DNA from: Deltaproteobacteria bacterium
Lineage (GTDB): Bacteria > UBA10199 > DSSB01
Length of the DNA stretch: 26,756 nt
Reading direction: 5' to 3'
NCBI GenBank assembly: GCA_024233625.1
Contig: JACKPJ010000016.1
Location: forward strand, 1 to 26,756
The notes beneath the pieces were generated by a model. That model had not been told where the DNA came from. It saw only the letters and a program-made list of their open reading frames with translations, and ran no database searches. Position numbers and translations under genes: made by a program. Position 1 is the stretch's first letter; each line of letters begins with the position of its first letter. This document shows positions 1 through 8,103 of this stretch, one piece after another.

Positions 1-687
1 GTTTTTGGCTTGCTGGGATTGATCCTGTCCTGATTTGCCTTTGGAGTCTTGATTTTGGGAATCCGAATTCTTGCCATTTTGCTGAGAGTTTTCATTTTGA
101 GAATTTTGACCCTGGTTTTGATTATTTCCCTGAGAATCCTGCTTGGATGCTTGAGAGCCCTCTTTTTGCGAACCTGAACCTTGCTCTTGTTTTTGCCCTT
201 CTCCCTTGGAATTTTGCGACTGATTTTGATCTTGATTTTGAGACTGGCTCGTCATTTGACGACGGACAAATTCTAGGTTGCGCGCCGCTTCTCCGTCTTG
301 AGGGTTGATTTCTAGGGCCTTGGCATAAGCGTTGATCGCTCCATTGAGATCTTTGAGGCGATAGAGCGTGTTTCCCAAATTATAATAAGCTTGCTGTTGA
401 ATTTGTGGGTCTTCGCTGTTGAGAGCAGCCATAAAGTTTTCTTTGGCTTCGGCAAATTTTTCCTGCTTGTATTGAGTCACCCCTAGATTGTAATAGTCTT
501 CCGGCAAAGGGTCCGAGGCAATTTTTTCTCGAAAGGCTTGCTCGGCTTGCGAATAGTCCTCTTTTTGAGTGGCTTCGCGCCCTCGATAATCCTTCCAAAA
601 ATCGAAAAGACCCGCATGGGTTTCAAAAGAAATACTCAAAAGCGCAATAAACAACAAAGCAACAACAATGTATAATCTCTTCATCAT
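1..687 (-). CDS. batC: BatC-like TPR protein (C-terminus cut by window edge)
   Basis: The reading frame is open from the ATG at 687 to the window edge, giving 229 codons without a stop. Residues 1-23 form a signal peptide or N-terminal anchor (MMKRLYIVVALLFIALLSIS). Residues about 38-140 contain TPR-type helices with YYNLG repeated twice (66-70 and 101-105), plus EINPQDGEAARN. From about residue 145 the protein turns into a low-complexity Gln/Asn/Ser/Lys tract that continues off the window. TPR followed by a Q/N/S/K-rich tail, directly downstream of two VWA proteins, is the typical BatC layout. TPR domains mediate protein contacts, so an envelope-facing scaffold for BatA/BatB is likely. The gap to batB is 81 bp, larger than elsewhere in the operon, and no strong ribosome-binding site is visible. 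A second ATG at 684 could also be the start. Confidence 0.8.
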   Translation of the reverse strand, partial: MMKRLYIVVALLFIALLSISFETHAGLFDFWKDYRGREATQKEDYSQAEQAFREKIASDPLPEDYYNLGVTQYKQEKFAEAKENFMAALNSEDPQIQQQAYYNLGNTLYRLKDLNGAINAYAKALEINPQDGEAARNLEFVRRQMTSQSQNQDQNQSQNSKGEGQKQEQGSGSQKEGSQASKQDSQGNNQNQGQNSQNENSQQNGKNSDSQNQDSKGKSGQDQSQQAKN

Positions 688-768
688 AATTTTTAAGACG
701 AAACAAAGGCCTCTAAAGTTTTGATTCTGCTTCTCAATTGAATAGATTGATTCCATTCTTTTATTTTT

Positions 769-1776
769 TTAACCATGAATTTTACGCCTCACCCTTTTGG
801 CTTCTGGCAATAAACGTTCAATAATCAGCAATATCAAGGCAATTCCCAAAGGCCAATAATAACGAATCTCATAAAATTTTCTCTGCGTAACACTGAGATC
901 TTGCATATTAAAGACTCCCCGAATGCCATTTAAGTAGATTTCGCGCAAATCCAGATCGCTACTAATTGCTCGCACATAAGCGCCGCCTGTTGCCAGAGCT
1001 AACTCCTTGAGATAAGCCTCTCCCAATCTTGAAGTCACGAGTTGTCCGGCATCATCTTTACGAAAACCTCCATCAGGATTGGGAATTGGCGCGCCTTTGC
1101 TTGTTCCAATGCCGATGACAAAAAGCTTCATCTTTTTTTCTTTAAAAATTGAAACCAGCTCTGAAATTTTTTCGCCATGATCCTCACCATCTGTAAACAA
1201 AATCACCGCTTTATTTTCTTTGCTGGGAGGAAAGCTCTTCACCGCAAGTTGAAAGGCCTCCTTGAGATTGGTGCCCGGAATACTTAAGGTCTCAGTGTCG
1301 ATTTCTTGAACCGATCTTTTTAAAATATTGTAGTCATTGGTCATGGGCACGAGAAGAAAACTTTTCCCAGCAAAACCAATGAGACCCACCCGGTCACCCT
1401 TAAACAGATTAAGTAAATCCCCTACCTTGCGTTTTTGCCTTTCCAAACGATTGGGAGAAACGTCTTGCGCCAACATCGAGTCGGATAAATCCACCATGAT
1501 CATGATATCGACTCCCCGCAAGGTGATTTTTTCTTCACGCTCTCCCCATTGAGGTTCCATCAAAGTCAAAACCAAAAAGATGAAAATCAGAACTTTGAAA
1601 ATATCTTTGACGACATGCATGTCTGGCCAGGAGCTGGGCATGAGAATCTTTTTAAAACGCCTTTCGGCAAAGAGCTTCCATAGTTTTTGACTACGGTAAA
1701 ATTTCCAAACCAGCAAAGCAACCAGCAGGGGCAACAAGAAAAGCAAAAAGATATAATCGACATGACCAAAGCGCAT
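769..1776 (-). CDS. batB: BatB-like VWA-domain membrane protein
   Basis: 335 residues. N-terminal hydrophobic segments lie at about 7-24 and 58-73, followed by a von Willebrand factor A domain from about residue 88. The MIDAS metal-binding motif DLSDS is at 96-100, and the later ILFTDGED fits the third MIDAS loop. A C-terminal membrane helix lies at about 309-325. This is the BatA/BatB topology: a membrane-anchored VWA domain facing the periplasm or cytoplasm near the membrane. The ATG directly follows the batA stop codon, and AGGAGGG about 9 nt upstream lies inside the end of batA, which points to translational coupling. The calls BatA and BatB are by order and similarity; the two are paralogues and could be swapped in a strict phylogeny. 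In other bacteria the family is linked to stress tolerance and envelope integrity. Confidence 0.85.
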   Translation of the reverse strand: MRFGHVDYIFLLFLLPLLVALLVWKFYRSQKLWKLFAERRFKKILMPSSWPDMHVVKDIFKVLIFIFLVLTLMEPQWGEREEKITLRGVDIMIMVDLSDSMLAQDVSPNRLERQKRKVGDLLNLFKGDRVGLIGFAGKSFLLVPMTNDYNILKRSVQEIDTETLSIPGTNLKEAFQLAVKSFPPSKENKAVILFTDGEDHGEKISELVSIFKEKKMKLFVIGIGTSKGAPIPNPDGGFRKDDAGQLVTSRLGEAYLKELALATGGAYVRAISSDLDLREIYLNGIRGVFNMQDLSVTQRKFYEIRYYWPLGIALILLIIERLLPEAKRVRRKIHG

Positions 1777-2751
1777 TTATACGACCCTCCTCAGCCAGGT
1801 TGCCGAAAAAATCATTTCCAAAAAAACGAGTAAGAGTGCCAAAGCAACAAAATAAGCATAAAGCTCTTTTTTGACCTCGTATTGAGTTTCGGTAATCTTG
1901 GTTTTTTCAAGCTTGGCGATCTCGGCGTAGATTTCTTTCAGAGCTCGACTGTCGGTCGCATGATAAAACTTTCCATCCGTGGCTTGGGCAATTTCTTGCA
2001 GAGTTTCGAGATCCAAATCAAGCTGCACATAACCCACACCTGGCACAAATGCACGCCCTTGAGTTCCGATACCGATCGTATAGACTCGAACTCCCAATTT
2101 TTTGGCAATTTCAGCGGCGCTTTTGGGAGGCAGTTTGCCATAATTATTGCGTCCATCCGTTAATAAAATCACTACTTTTGATTTGCTCTTCGACTCGCTA
2201 ATACGTTTGAGGCTGAGACCCAAACCATCGCCAATCGCCGTACCATCCCCTGCCATGCCAATTTCTAACTGCTTCATCAAATTGATGACATAATTATAAT
2301 CAAAAGTAAGGGGGCTTTGCGTAAAGGCGTATTGACCAAAAACAACTAAGCCGATGCGGTTTCCAAACTGTCCCGAAATAAACTCCGCAACAACTTTTTT
2401 AACAACGGTGAGACGACTCACAGTTTGAGCGTCCAGCCGAAAATCTCGTGCGTCCATACTGCGAGAAGTATCCAACGCGAGGATGATATCAATACCCTCA
2501 CTGCTGGTTTCGACTTCTTGCCATTTCCATTGAGGTCTTGCCAAAGCAATCGCAATCAAAAATAATGCGGTCCATAGAAAGACACGGTGTAAATTTGCAC
2601 GCAAGGGATCCGTCCAACGCGAAAGTTTTTTGACTCGGCTGGCAAGAGGAAAATCCAGTTTGACCTTAGCTTGAACAAAGACTTCCCAAAAAATTAAAGC
2701 CAATGGAATGAAAGTCAAAAGCAAGAACCAGGGATGGGCAAAAGGTAACAT
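1777..2751 (-). CDS. batA: BatA-like VWA-domain membrane protein
   Basis: 324 residues. Two N-terminal membrane helices (about 6-25 and 56-71) precede a VWA domain with a complete MIDAS: DTSRS at 94-98, the Thr in GDGTAIGDG at 171, and TDG at 198-200. A third helix is near 298-316. The short N-terminal stretch LASRVKKLSRW before helix 2 resembles the BatA N-terminal domain. The ATG overlaps the TAA of the upstream gene by one base (TAATG), and batB starts immediately after its own stop, so this is clearly an operon member. MIDAS conservation suggests divalent-metal-dependent ligand binding. Partners are expected to be BatB, BatC and the MoxR ATPase of the same operon. Confidence 0.87.
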   Translation of the reverse strand: MLPFAHPWFLLLTFIPLALIFWEVFVQAKVKLDFPLASRVKKLSRWTDPLRANLHRVFLWTALFLIAIALARPQWKWQEVETSSEGIDIILALDTSRSMDARDFRLDAQTVSRLTVVKKVVAEFISGQFGNRIGLVVFGQYAFTQSPLTFDYNYVINLMKQLEIGMAGDGTAIGDGLGLSLKRISESKSKSKVVILLTDGRNNYGKLPPKSAAEIAKKLGVRVYTIGIGTQGRAFVPGVGYVQLDLDLETLQEIAQATDGKFYHATDSRALKEIYAEIAKLEKTKITETQYEVKKELYAYFVALALLLVFLEMIFSATWLRRVV

Positions 2752-3353
2752 TAAACGGGGCCTCCTTGCTTAGCCGCATTGGCCCCGGCAAAATCATTTA
2801 TTAAGTCACGACAGGTCGCTAAACTCTTTTGAATCTCCTCTGAGTTGGGTTCGTACTTGGCATATTTTGCGAGTGCATTGACTTCGATGAGCCAATTGAG
2901 ACCCGATTCATTTTGCTGCCCGCGCTCAATGACATTAAGATTGCGTTTAAGCTCTTCATCCGTAGCTTCCACTGCCATAATATGGAGTTCTTCTTCTAAA
3001 AAAGTCCGGAAAATTTCGGAGAGTCGAAAATAAAAATCACGCACCGATAATTTTGAAGCCTGCTGAGATTTTTCCAATTCTTCTAAACTCAAATAAGCCC
3101 TTTGCAAGGGAGTGAGCACAATCGCTTGCGGAGATTTCTTCTTGATAAAAAAGAAATAAATCAAAAAGACCACGAGCAAGATTAGCACTATACTCAGCCC
3201 GATCGCGACGAGCCAAAAAAGCCAAGAGAGATCCCAAAAGCCAACGCCTTTGATATCCAAGATATCCTGCATTTGATCGACACTGGGAAGCGCGTCTGCA
3301 GGACTATTGTCGCTTTTCGCGCTCGCGAAAAAATTGTAAAAGAGGTTCCACAT
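2751..3353 (-). CDS. DUF4381-like single-pass membrane protein
   Basis: 200 residues from the ATG at 3353. A longer form from a TTG at 3371 is possible, but the ATG has AGTGGGG just upstream. One strong membrane helix lies at about 46-73 and ends in KKK, so the C-terminal part is probably cytoplasmic. That part has the pattern FYFRLSEIFRTFLEEELHI followed by EATDEEL, which resembles the DUF4381 family usually found between DUF58 and BatA genes. The start overlaps the end of the DUF58 gene by 50 nt and the stop overlaps the batA start by one base. Function in the family is unknown; genomic context ties it to the MoxR/Bat assembly. Confidence 0.7.
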   Translation of the reverse strand: MWNLFYNFFASAKSDNSPADALPSVDQMQDILDIKGVGFWDLSWLFWLVAIGLSIVLILLVVFLIYFFFIKKKSPQAIVLTPLQRAYLSLEELEKSQQASKLSVRDFYFRLSEIFRTFLEEELHIMAVEATDEELKRNLNVIERGQQNESGLNWLIEVNALAKYAKYEPNSEEIQKSLATCRDLINDFAGANAAKQGGPV

Positions 3354-4179
3354 AATCCCCACTCTGTTCAATTAAAACGGAGTCGACTCCTATCTTTCGA
3401 AATTTATTTTGAGTTTCTTCCTGAAAACTTTTTGCCTGTTCCTGAAAACCTTTTTGAAAACTCGCGCGACTGCTATTGATCCAACATTCTTCACCACTTT
3501 CGGGATCTCGCATCTTTAAATAACCCATGGCTGGCAATTGCTCTTCGGCACGATCATAAAGTTGAATGCAGAGCATATCATGACGGCGTGAAGCAATATT
3601 GAGTGCTGTTTCGTAACCCTGATCTAAAAAATCCGAAATCAAAAAACAAATGCTGTGACGCTGTCTGACATGCATGAGGTATTCCAGAGGAAACCGAATA
3701 CAGGTGCGCTCAAACTGAGCACGATAAGTCAAAATTTCTTGAATGATGCGATAAATATGAGCTGTTCCTTTTTTAGGGGGAATATATTTTTCGACCCGGT
3801 CACTAAAAAGAATGAGCCCGACTTTATCGTTACTTTTAACCGCAGCATAAGCCAAGACAGCCGCAACCTCGGCAGCCGTTTCATTTTTGAGTCGCTCGTG
3901 AGTCCCAAAATTCAAACTGGCCGATAGATCGACCATCACCATCACGGTCATTTCACGTTCTTCCCGAAAGACTTTGACATGAGGCTCACCGACTCGCGCT
4001 GTGACATTCCAGTCGATGCTGCGTACATCATCACCGGGGTGATACTCGCGAACTTCTTCAAACTCCATCCCGCGACCCCGGAAGGCCGACTCATACTCGC
4101 CCGAAAAAACTTCATTCGCCAAATAATTGGTCTTGAGCTGGATGCGTTTTATTTTTTTTAATAATTCAGCTGGTAACAT
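3304..4179 (-). CDS. DUF58 domain protein (VWA-like fold)
   Basis: 291 residues. The DUF58 signature YHPGDDVRSIDWNVTAR is at about 46-62, followed by VFREER and a VWA-like strand with MIDAS-type DLSAS at 84-88. No membrane helix is evident, so it is probably cytoplasmic. Short DUF58 proteins of this size sit next to moxR in most MoxR-VWA operons, and this gene starts 3 nt after the moxR-like stop with GGAGG about 11 nt upstream of the ATG. Its role is inferred: an adaptor or substrate of the MoxR ATPase. Nothing in the sequence shows truncation. Confidence 0.87.
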   Translation of the reverse strand: MLPAELLKKIKRIQLKTNYLANEVFSGEYESAFRGRGMEFEEVREYHPGDDVRSIDWNVTARVGEPHVKVFREEREMTVMVMVDLSASLNFGTHERLKNETAAEVAAVLAYAAVKSNDKVGLILFSDRVEKYIPPKKGTAHIYRIIQEILTYRAQFERTCIRFPLEYLMHVRQRHSICFLISDFLDQGYETALNIASRRHDMLCIQLYDRAEEQLPAMGYLKMRDPESGEECWINSSRASFQKGFQEQAKSFQEETQNKFRKIGVDSVLIEQSGDYVEPLLQFFREREKRQ

Positions 4180-4182
4180 AAA

Positions 4183-5169
4183 TTATGGAACCTCCACATG
4201 GTCCATAATTCTTTTGAGTATATCGTCTATTTTTAATTCTTCTGCCTCGGCCATATAAGTCAACAAAACCCGATGTCGCAAAACATCCAAGGCCATTACT
4301 TTGACATCTTGCGGCGTCACAAAAGCGCGCCCTTGAAAAAAAGCATAGCAACGCGAAGCCAAATTGAGATTGATGCTCCCACGAGGTGAAGCCCCAAATT
4401 GAATATAAGGTTTTAGCTCGGGCAAGATTTCACTCGGATCACGCGTGGCCTTCACTAAGCGCACGATGTAATCTTTAATCTTGGGATCAATATAAATCTC
4501 ATGCACCAATTGTTGCATCTCACGCAAAATCTGGGGGTCATACTTCGCTTCAATTTGTTCAAAGTGATTTGCAAACGCGCGGTCCATGATCTCCATTTCT
4601 TCTTCGTGTGAAGGATACGTTATATTAAGCTTTAAAGTGAAGCGGTCAACTTGGGCTTCAGGCAAAGGGTAAGTTCCCTCTTGTTCAATGGGATTTTGAG
4701 TTGCCAAAACAACAAAAGGAAAACCCATCTTATATGTCTCGCCGCCGATAGTCACTTGGCGTTCCTGCATGGCTTCGAGCAATGCACTTTGTACCTTTGC
4801 CGGAGCACGGTTGATCTCATCGGCCAAAACAATGTTAGAAAAAATCGGACCCTTTTTGACGCTAAACTCTTGAGTCTTGGGAGAATAAATCTCGGTTCCC
4901 ATAATATCTGCCGGCAATAAATCGGGGGTAAATTGAATGCGCTGAAAACCCACTTTGAGCACTTTGGCCATGGCTTTAACCGCTGTCGTCTTGGCCAACC
5001 CGGGAACCCCTTCCACTAAAATATGCCCTTCCAATAATATGCCCATGAGCAAACGCTCCAGCATATAGCGCTGACCGACAATGATTTTGGAGGCTTCTTC
5101 CAGGATATTGGCAAGCATAGGATGATAGCGTTGAACTTTTTCTCGAGTTTCATTGAGTGCGGATTCCAT
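4183..5169 (-). CDS. moxR: MoxR-family AAA+ ATPase
   Basis: 328 residues, full length for the family. Walker A is GVPGLAKTT (54-62), Walker B is VLADEIN (114-120), and the sensor-1 region is ATQNPIEQEGTYPLPEAQVD (156-175). The C-terminal lid includes ASPRGSINL. MoxR proteins are chaperone-like ATPases thought to remodel VWA-domain partners and insert metals or assemble complexes. The partners here are the DUF58 protein and BatA/BatB encoded directly downstream. The ATG at 5169 has AAGGAG 8 nt upstream. It is the first gene of the operon, so its promoter should lie in the AT-rich 5170-5390 stretch, where I could not pick a convincing -35/-10 pair. Confidence 0.93.
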   Translation of the reverse strand: MESALNETREKVQRYHPMLANILEEASKIIVGQRYMLERLLMGILLEGHILVEGVPGLAKTTAVKAMAKVLKVGFQRIQFTPDLLPADIMGTEIYSPKTQEFSVKKGPIFSNIVLADEINRAPAKVQSALLEAMQERQVTIGGETYKMGFPFVVLATQNPIEQEGTYPLPEAQVDRFTLKLNITYPSHEEEMEIMDRAFANHFEQIEAKYDPQILREMQQLVHEIYIDPKIKDYIVRLVKATRDPSEILPELKPYIQFGASPRGSINLNLASRCYAFFQGRAFVTPQDVKVMALDVLRHRVLLTYMAEAEELKIDDILKRIMDHVEVP

Positions 5170-5387
5170 GAAAATCTCCTTAAACTGAATGACTTAAAAA
5201 CTTAGTTAATTTTTTTGACTTGAGTCTTTTTCATAAGATTTTTTTAAAAAAAAAGCACAATACTCTCTTCAACTAAAATACTCAACGAGTTTTAATATGA
5301 AAAAGTTTTTGAAGTTTTTTCGATTTCTTTAAAGAAATAAAAAAATTGAATTGAAATTTTACTTTAATTTCAATAGGTTACAACTCT

Positions 5388-5421
5388 AAATGTCGGACAG
5401 TGTCCGACATGTCCGACATTT
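5388..5421. promoter_or_regulatory. Triple TGTCSGACA palindrome (operator-like)
   Basis: Three copies of the near-palindromic 9-mer TGTC(G/C)GACA lie at 5391-5399, 5401-5409 and 5410-5418. The outer two, with their flanks, form a perfect 12-bp inverted repeat (AAATGTCGGACA / TGTCCGACATTT). The cluster is in the divergent region between the moxR-like gene (start 5169) and the nuclease-like gene (start 5482), 60 nt before the latter. Just downstream, TTGATT (5420-5425) and a TATAGA-like box could form a weak promoter. A nearby AT-rich hairpin is TTGAAATT (5351-5358) / AATTTCAA (5366-5373). Multiple symmetrical sites suggest a repressor operator, but the binding protein is unknown. Confidence 0.5.
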
Positions 5422-5481
5422 GATTCAAATTTATTGGGTGTTTTTATAGATATATCTGAATTTACTTTAGGAGGGCAAACG

Positions 5482-6345
5482 ATGACAAGTGATTTTTTCC
5501 AAGGCAAAAGCTATCAAAAGTTTGTTAAAAAATTAGAGGAAATTTCATCTTCTGATGATGAGTTTTCTGAACTGACAAATAATCAACGAGTTTTACAAAG
5601 CCACTGGAAAAAAGGGAAATATATTTCTCAATTTAGAGAAAAAGTTCCCTATGGCCAAAAAGAGGAATATTACAGTAAGCTTGCTAAAGATCTCAAACGC
5701 GACCGCTCTCTTATCTTTTTACTTCAAAAGCTATTTGATTTATTTCCCGAAGGAATTCCACAATTTCCTGGCAGCGAAAAGCTCAGCTGGTCAAAATATA
5801 CAGTTCTACTTACAGTCGATGCTAACAAAGAACGTGATTATTATCTCAAACTTGCCGCCGAAGAAGACCTCTCCCGCGATCGCCTGCGCAAGGCGATCAA
5901 AGAAGAGCTTTATCAAAAACTCCAAGAGCAAAAATCAAAAAAGCATCCCAACGGAACTTTAGAGCGCCCCACCGACCCAAGCTTTCTTTTTATTGCCGAT
6001 CCCAAGACGCTTAAAAACCCCGACGTCGATACTCTGGAGGCCTTACTCGATCAAGGTTTTCGCTCTTGGCACCGCGACACTTTTCGTCTGCGTGGTATCA
6101 ACGGCCCTGAAATTCATGGACCCGAACATGAGCTTGCAATGCAGGGTAAAATTTTTCTGGAAGAAAAACTCAAAAACGCTGCACTGATCTTAATTAAGAC
6201 TTACAAAACGGATAAATATGGCCGTTATATCGCCGATGTCATTTACCACCCAGTGTGGACTGATCCGGCAAAAGTTTTTAAGGAAGGCATTTATCTGAAC
6301 CAAGAGTTATTAGACGAAGGCCTAGTCAAGTTTGCGGTGTATTAG
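5482..6345 (+). CDS. DUF1016-N-like module fused to SNase-like nuclease domain
   Basis: 287 residues from the ATG at 5482, chosen because AGGAGGG lies about 7 nt upstream; a TTG at 5434 would add 16 residues but has no such site. Residues about 35-148 resemble the N-terminal helical domain of DUF1016/YhcG proteins, notably LSWSKYTVLLTV (101-112) and YYLKLAAEEDLSRDRLRKAI (120-139). Residues about 185-285 resemble staphylococcal nuclease (SNase/TNase): FRLRGINGPE (201-210), HGPEHELA, DKYGRYIADV (244-253) and LNQELLDEGLVKFAVY. The Arg, Glu and Arg matching SNase R35, E43 and R87 are present. The usual DGDT strand is not recognisable and the VDTPE loop reads INGPE, so calcium binding may differ. 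No signal peptide, so probably intracellular. The stop is followed directly by a direct-repeat block. Confidence 0.72.
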   Translation: MTSDFFQGKSYQKFVKKLEEISSSDDEFSELTNNQRVLQSHWKKGKYISQFREKVPYGQKEEYYSKLAKDLKRDRSLIFLLQKLFDLFPEGIPQFPGSEKLSWSKYTVLLTVDANKERDYYLKLAAEEDLSRDRLRKAIKEELYQKLQEQKSKKHPNGTLERPTDPSFLFIADPKTLKNPDVDTLEALLDQGFRSWHRDTFRLRGINGPEIHGPEHELAMQGKIFLEEKLKNAALILIKTYKTDKYGRYIADVIYHPVWTDPAKVFKEGIYLNQELLDEGLVKFAVY

Positions 6346-6534
6346 CGTCGACAAAGAATACATTTCAAGACGGAGTTAAATCTAAATCTTAACGTCGACA
6401 AAGACAAAGTATACATTTCAAGACGGAGTTAAATCCAAGTTTAATTATTTTAATTCTAACCAATCATTCATCAATACATTTCAAGACGGAGTTAAATCCA
6501 AGTTTAATTATTTTAATTCTAACCAATCATTCAT
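6346..6534. repeat. Three-copy direct repeat after the nuclease gene
   Basis: A 25-bp core, ATACATTTCAAGACGGAGTT plus AAATC, occurs at 6358-6382, 6411-6435 and 6474-6498. Copies 2 and 3 are identical over 61 bp (6411-6471 and 6474-6534, period 63 bp). A second word, CGTCGACAAAGA, precedes copies 1 and 2 (6346-6357, 6393-6404). The block begins immediately after the nuclease stop codon. The rest of the gene-free stretch up to 6717 is AT-rich with only a terminator-like hairpin. Possible explanations are a repeat mobilised by the neighbouring RAYT transposase, a slippage array, or a protein-binding array. Confidence 0.85.
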
Positions 6535-6585
6535 GATTATACAAAATTTTAATGCTATTTATTCTTTAATTTTCTTGAAAGTAAA

Positions 6586-6625
6586 AGTTTCTCTTTGGCT
6601 TATCTATTGAGAGACTATTTTTTTT
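6586..6625 (+). terminator. Possible Rho-independent terminator
   Basis: AGTTTCTC (6586-6593) pairs with GAGAGACT (6609-6616), with one G-U pair and a 15-nt loop, followed by eight T (6618-6625). It could end transcription from the nuclease-like gene, though it lies 240 nt past its stop. The stem is AT-rich and the loop long, so this is tentative. Confidence 0.35.
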
Positions 6626-6717
6626 AAGTAGCTAAGTTTTTTACCAAAAATAAAAACAGATTTGCAAACGTATCCATCAAAACAAACGATTTTGCCACCA
6701 CTCACGATAAAAAATAT

Positions 6718-7437
6718 TTATCCAGAATTTCTAAAAGTTCCAAATCTTCTTTCATGTCTGATCTTCCAATCACGGTAATAATTGGCTTGGGCTTCTTTTA
6801 AAGTTTTTATTCTTTGATTAACCCAGATTGGGTTGCCAATGAAAGGTATAGAAGAATATGGCTTTTTAACTTTCCAGTCATATTTTAAAATCTTAGAGAT
6901 AAGTTCTTGATATATCTTTTGTCTTTCTTTTCTTGTTTTTCCTAGACCTAAATAAGTAGGAGCACTTGTCACTAAAGCATCTTTTTTCCCGTAGGCATAA
7001 TAGTTATAGGAAGAGAAAATATTTTTTTTAGGATGAATTACCTTACCTGCTCTTTTCGGATTAAGATCAATATAAAACATTACTTTGAGTAAATCAGCTT
7101 CGGTTTCGATACGTGGAGACTTAAAACGATCCATTACAACTTGGCCACGACGCTCGACTCTTTTATTATAGAAACGAGCAAAACAAGAGTTAACCACTCT
7201 AAAAAAATCGGAGAAGTTTTTTAATGTTTGAAGCTTACCAGTTAGATGGATGTGATTATCCATCAAACAATAGGCATAGATTTGAACACCATACTGATCT
7301 TTATATTTCAGTAGCAGATCATAGTAGTGTTTCTTGGCCCAATCAGTCTTAAGTAACCAGTCCTCATTATGGCATTTCCAGGTAACGTGGAAGAGAGATT
7401 GATCTTCTAAAATGTAATATCTGGGAAAACTTGGCAT
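6718..7437 (-). CDS. RAYT-type (REP-associated) Y1 transposase
   Basis: 239 residues. The HUH metal-binding motif is in MDNHIHL (about 59-65), and the Y1 nucleophile region is FYIDLNPKRAG, with the tyrosine just before IDLNP. It continues into FSSYNYYAYG, a standard RAYT/IS200-like pattern. These single-strand DNA transposases cut and move short palindromic repeats instead of whole insertion sequences. All catalytic residues I can identify are present, so it may be active. The start has only a weak ribosome-binding site. No flanking terminal hairpins typical of IS200/IS605 were seen, supporting a RAYT and not a complete insertion sequence. Candidate substrates are the repeats at 6346-6534 and the palindromes at 8594-8733. 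Confidence 0.85.
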   Translation of the reverse strand: MPSFPRYYILEDQSLFHVTWKCHNEDWLLKTDWAKKHYYDLLLKYKDQYGVQIYAYCLMDNHIHLTGKLQTLKNFSDFFRVVNSCFARFYNKRVERRGQVVMDRFKSPRIETEADLLKVMFYIDLNPKRAGKVIHPKKNIFSSYNYYAYGKKDALVTSAPTYLGLGKTRKERQKIYQELISKILKYDWKVKKPYSSIPFIGNPIWVNQRIKTLKEAQANYYRDWKIRHERRFGTFRNSG

Positions 7438-7581
7438 GGGAATAAGTAAAGCAAATTAGATGCCAATTAGTAACTCATCGAAAACCAAGGATAATGAAAT
7501 AATAGTATAGAAAAGATCAGTTTAGAAAGACCAAAAACTGAACAGTAGCGTCTCGTTTTCATACCTTCGTCTGGATTTTTC

Positions 7582-7935
7582 CTATTTTTTCTTAATAAAG
7601 GCTTTTAAGATTAAAGGTGTTGCGATGCTAAATGTAAAAATAAAGATCTCACCTGCGCTAAATAAAACCACATATTTAAAAATGAGTGAGACAAATTCGT
7701 TAGTAATAACTTTTTGTTCAGTATTCGTATCTGATATCGCTGCCGCTCTGAGTAAAGCAGAAATATGTTTTCTATCTCGAAATACAACAAGTAAATTGAT
7801 TGAAAGCCATGCAAAAGAAGACGAAACCAGTATTAAAAACCAGCCCCAAAAGCTGGTAATCTTAATATAAAAGTTGCATTTATTTTCTTGCGTGATTTTG
7901 GATGCTTCCAAAGTCCATTCGGATGATTCAGTCAT
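7582..7935 (-). CDS. Small two-helix membrane protein, unknown
   Basis: 117 residues, with AGAGGGA upstream of the ATG. Two hydrophobic helices are visible: about 29-51 (WGWFLILVSSSFAWLSINLL) and about 87-112, separated by a charged loop RDRKHISALLRAAAISDTN. The C-terminus is Lys-rich (AFIKKK). No family recognised. It stands alone, opposite in strand to the pseudogene that follows, inside an AT-rich region. A membrane-acting small protein of an accessory system is possible, but nothing shows it. Confidence 0.6.
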   Translation of the reverse strand: MTESSEWTLEASKITQENKCNFYIKITSFWGWFLILVSSSFAWLSINLLVVFRDRKHISALLRAAAISDTNTEQKVITNEFVSLIFKYVVLFSAGEIFIFTFSIATPLILKAFIKKK

Positions 7936-8000
7936 TTTATTTCCCTCTTCATTGATTTAATAAAAGCAGAAAATACATAATCAATAATTGGATATCCTTC

Positions 8001-8023
8001 ACCTAACTAAAGTTAGGTTTTTG
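8001..8023 (+). terminator. Short perfect hairpin with T-run
   Basis: ACCTAACT (8001-8008) and AGTTAGGT (8011-8018) are perfect inverted arms, followed by T-rich sequence. On the plus strand this looks like a terminator, but no intact plus-strand gene lies upstream of it. It is 66 nt upstream of the small membrane protein start, so it could instead act there as an operator. Confidence 0.35.
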
Positions 8024-8103
8024 GTTTTAAAAGAAAAAATATGAGTTTTTTATAAAATTTAAAAATTGTAGCTATATCTACAAAAAGTTGTAGGTTAGAC
8101 TGC

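Noticed and set aside
6358..6498. Three 25-bp repeats with 28- and 38-bp spacers resemble a mini CRISPR array
   Set aside because: The spacers are unequal, copies 2 and 3 share their flanks over 61 bp, the repeat lacks a palindromic stem and no cas gene is near.
6718..7437. A complete IS200/IS605 insertion sequence
   Set aside because: No flanking hairpin ends, TnpB gene or target-site context was seen; the protein fits a stand-alone RAYT better.
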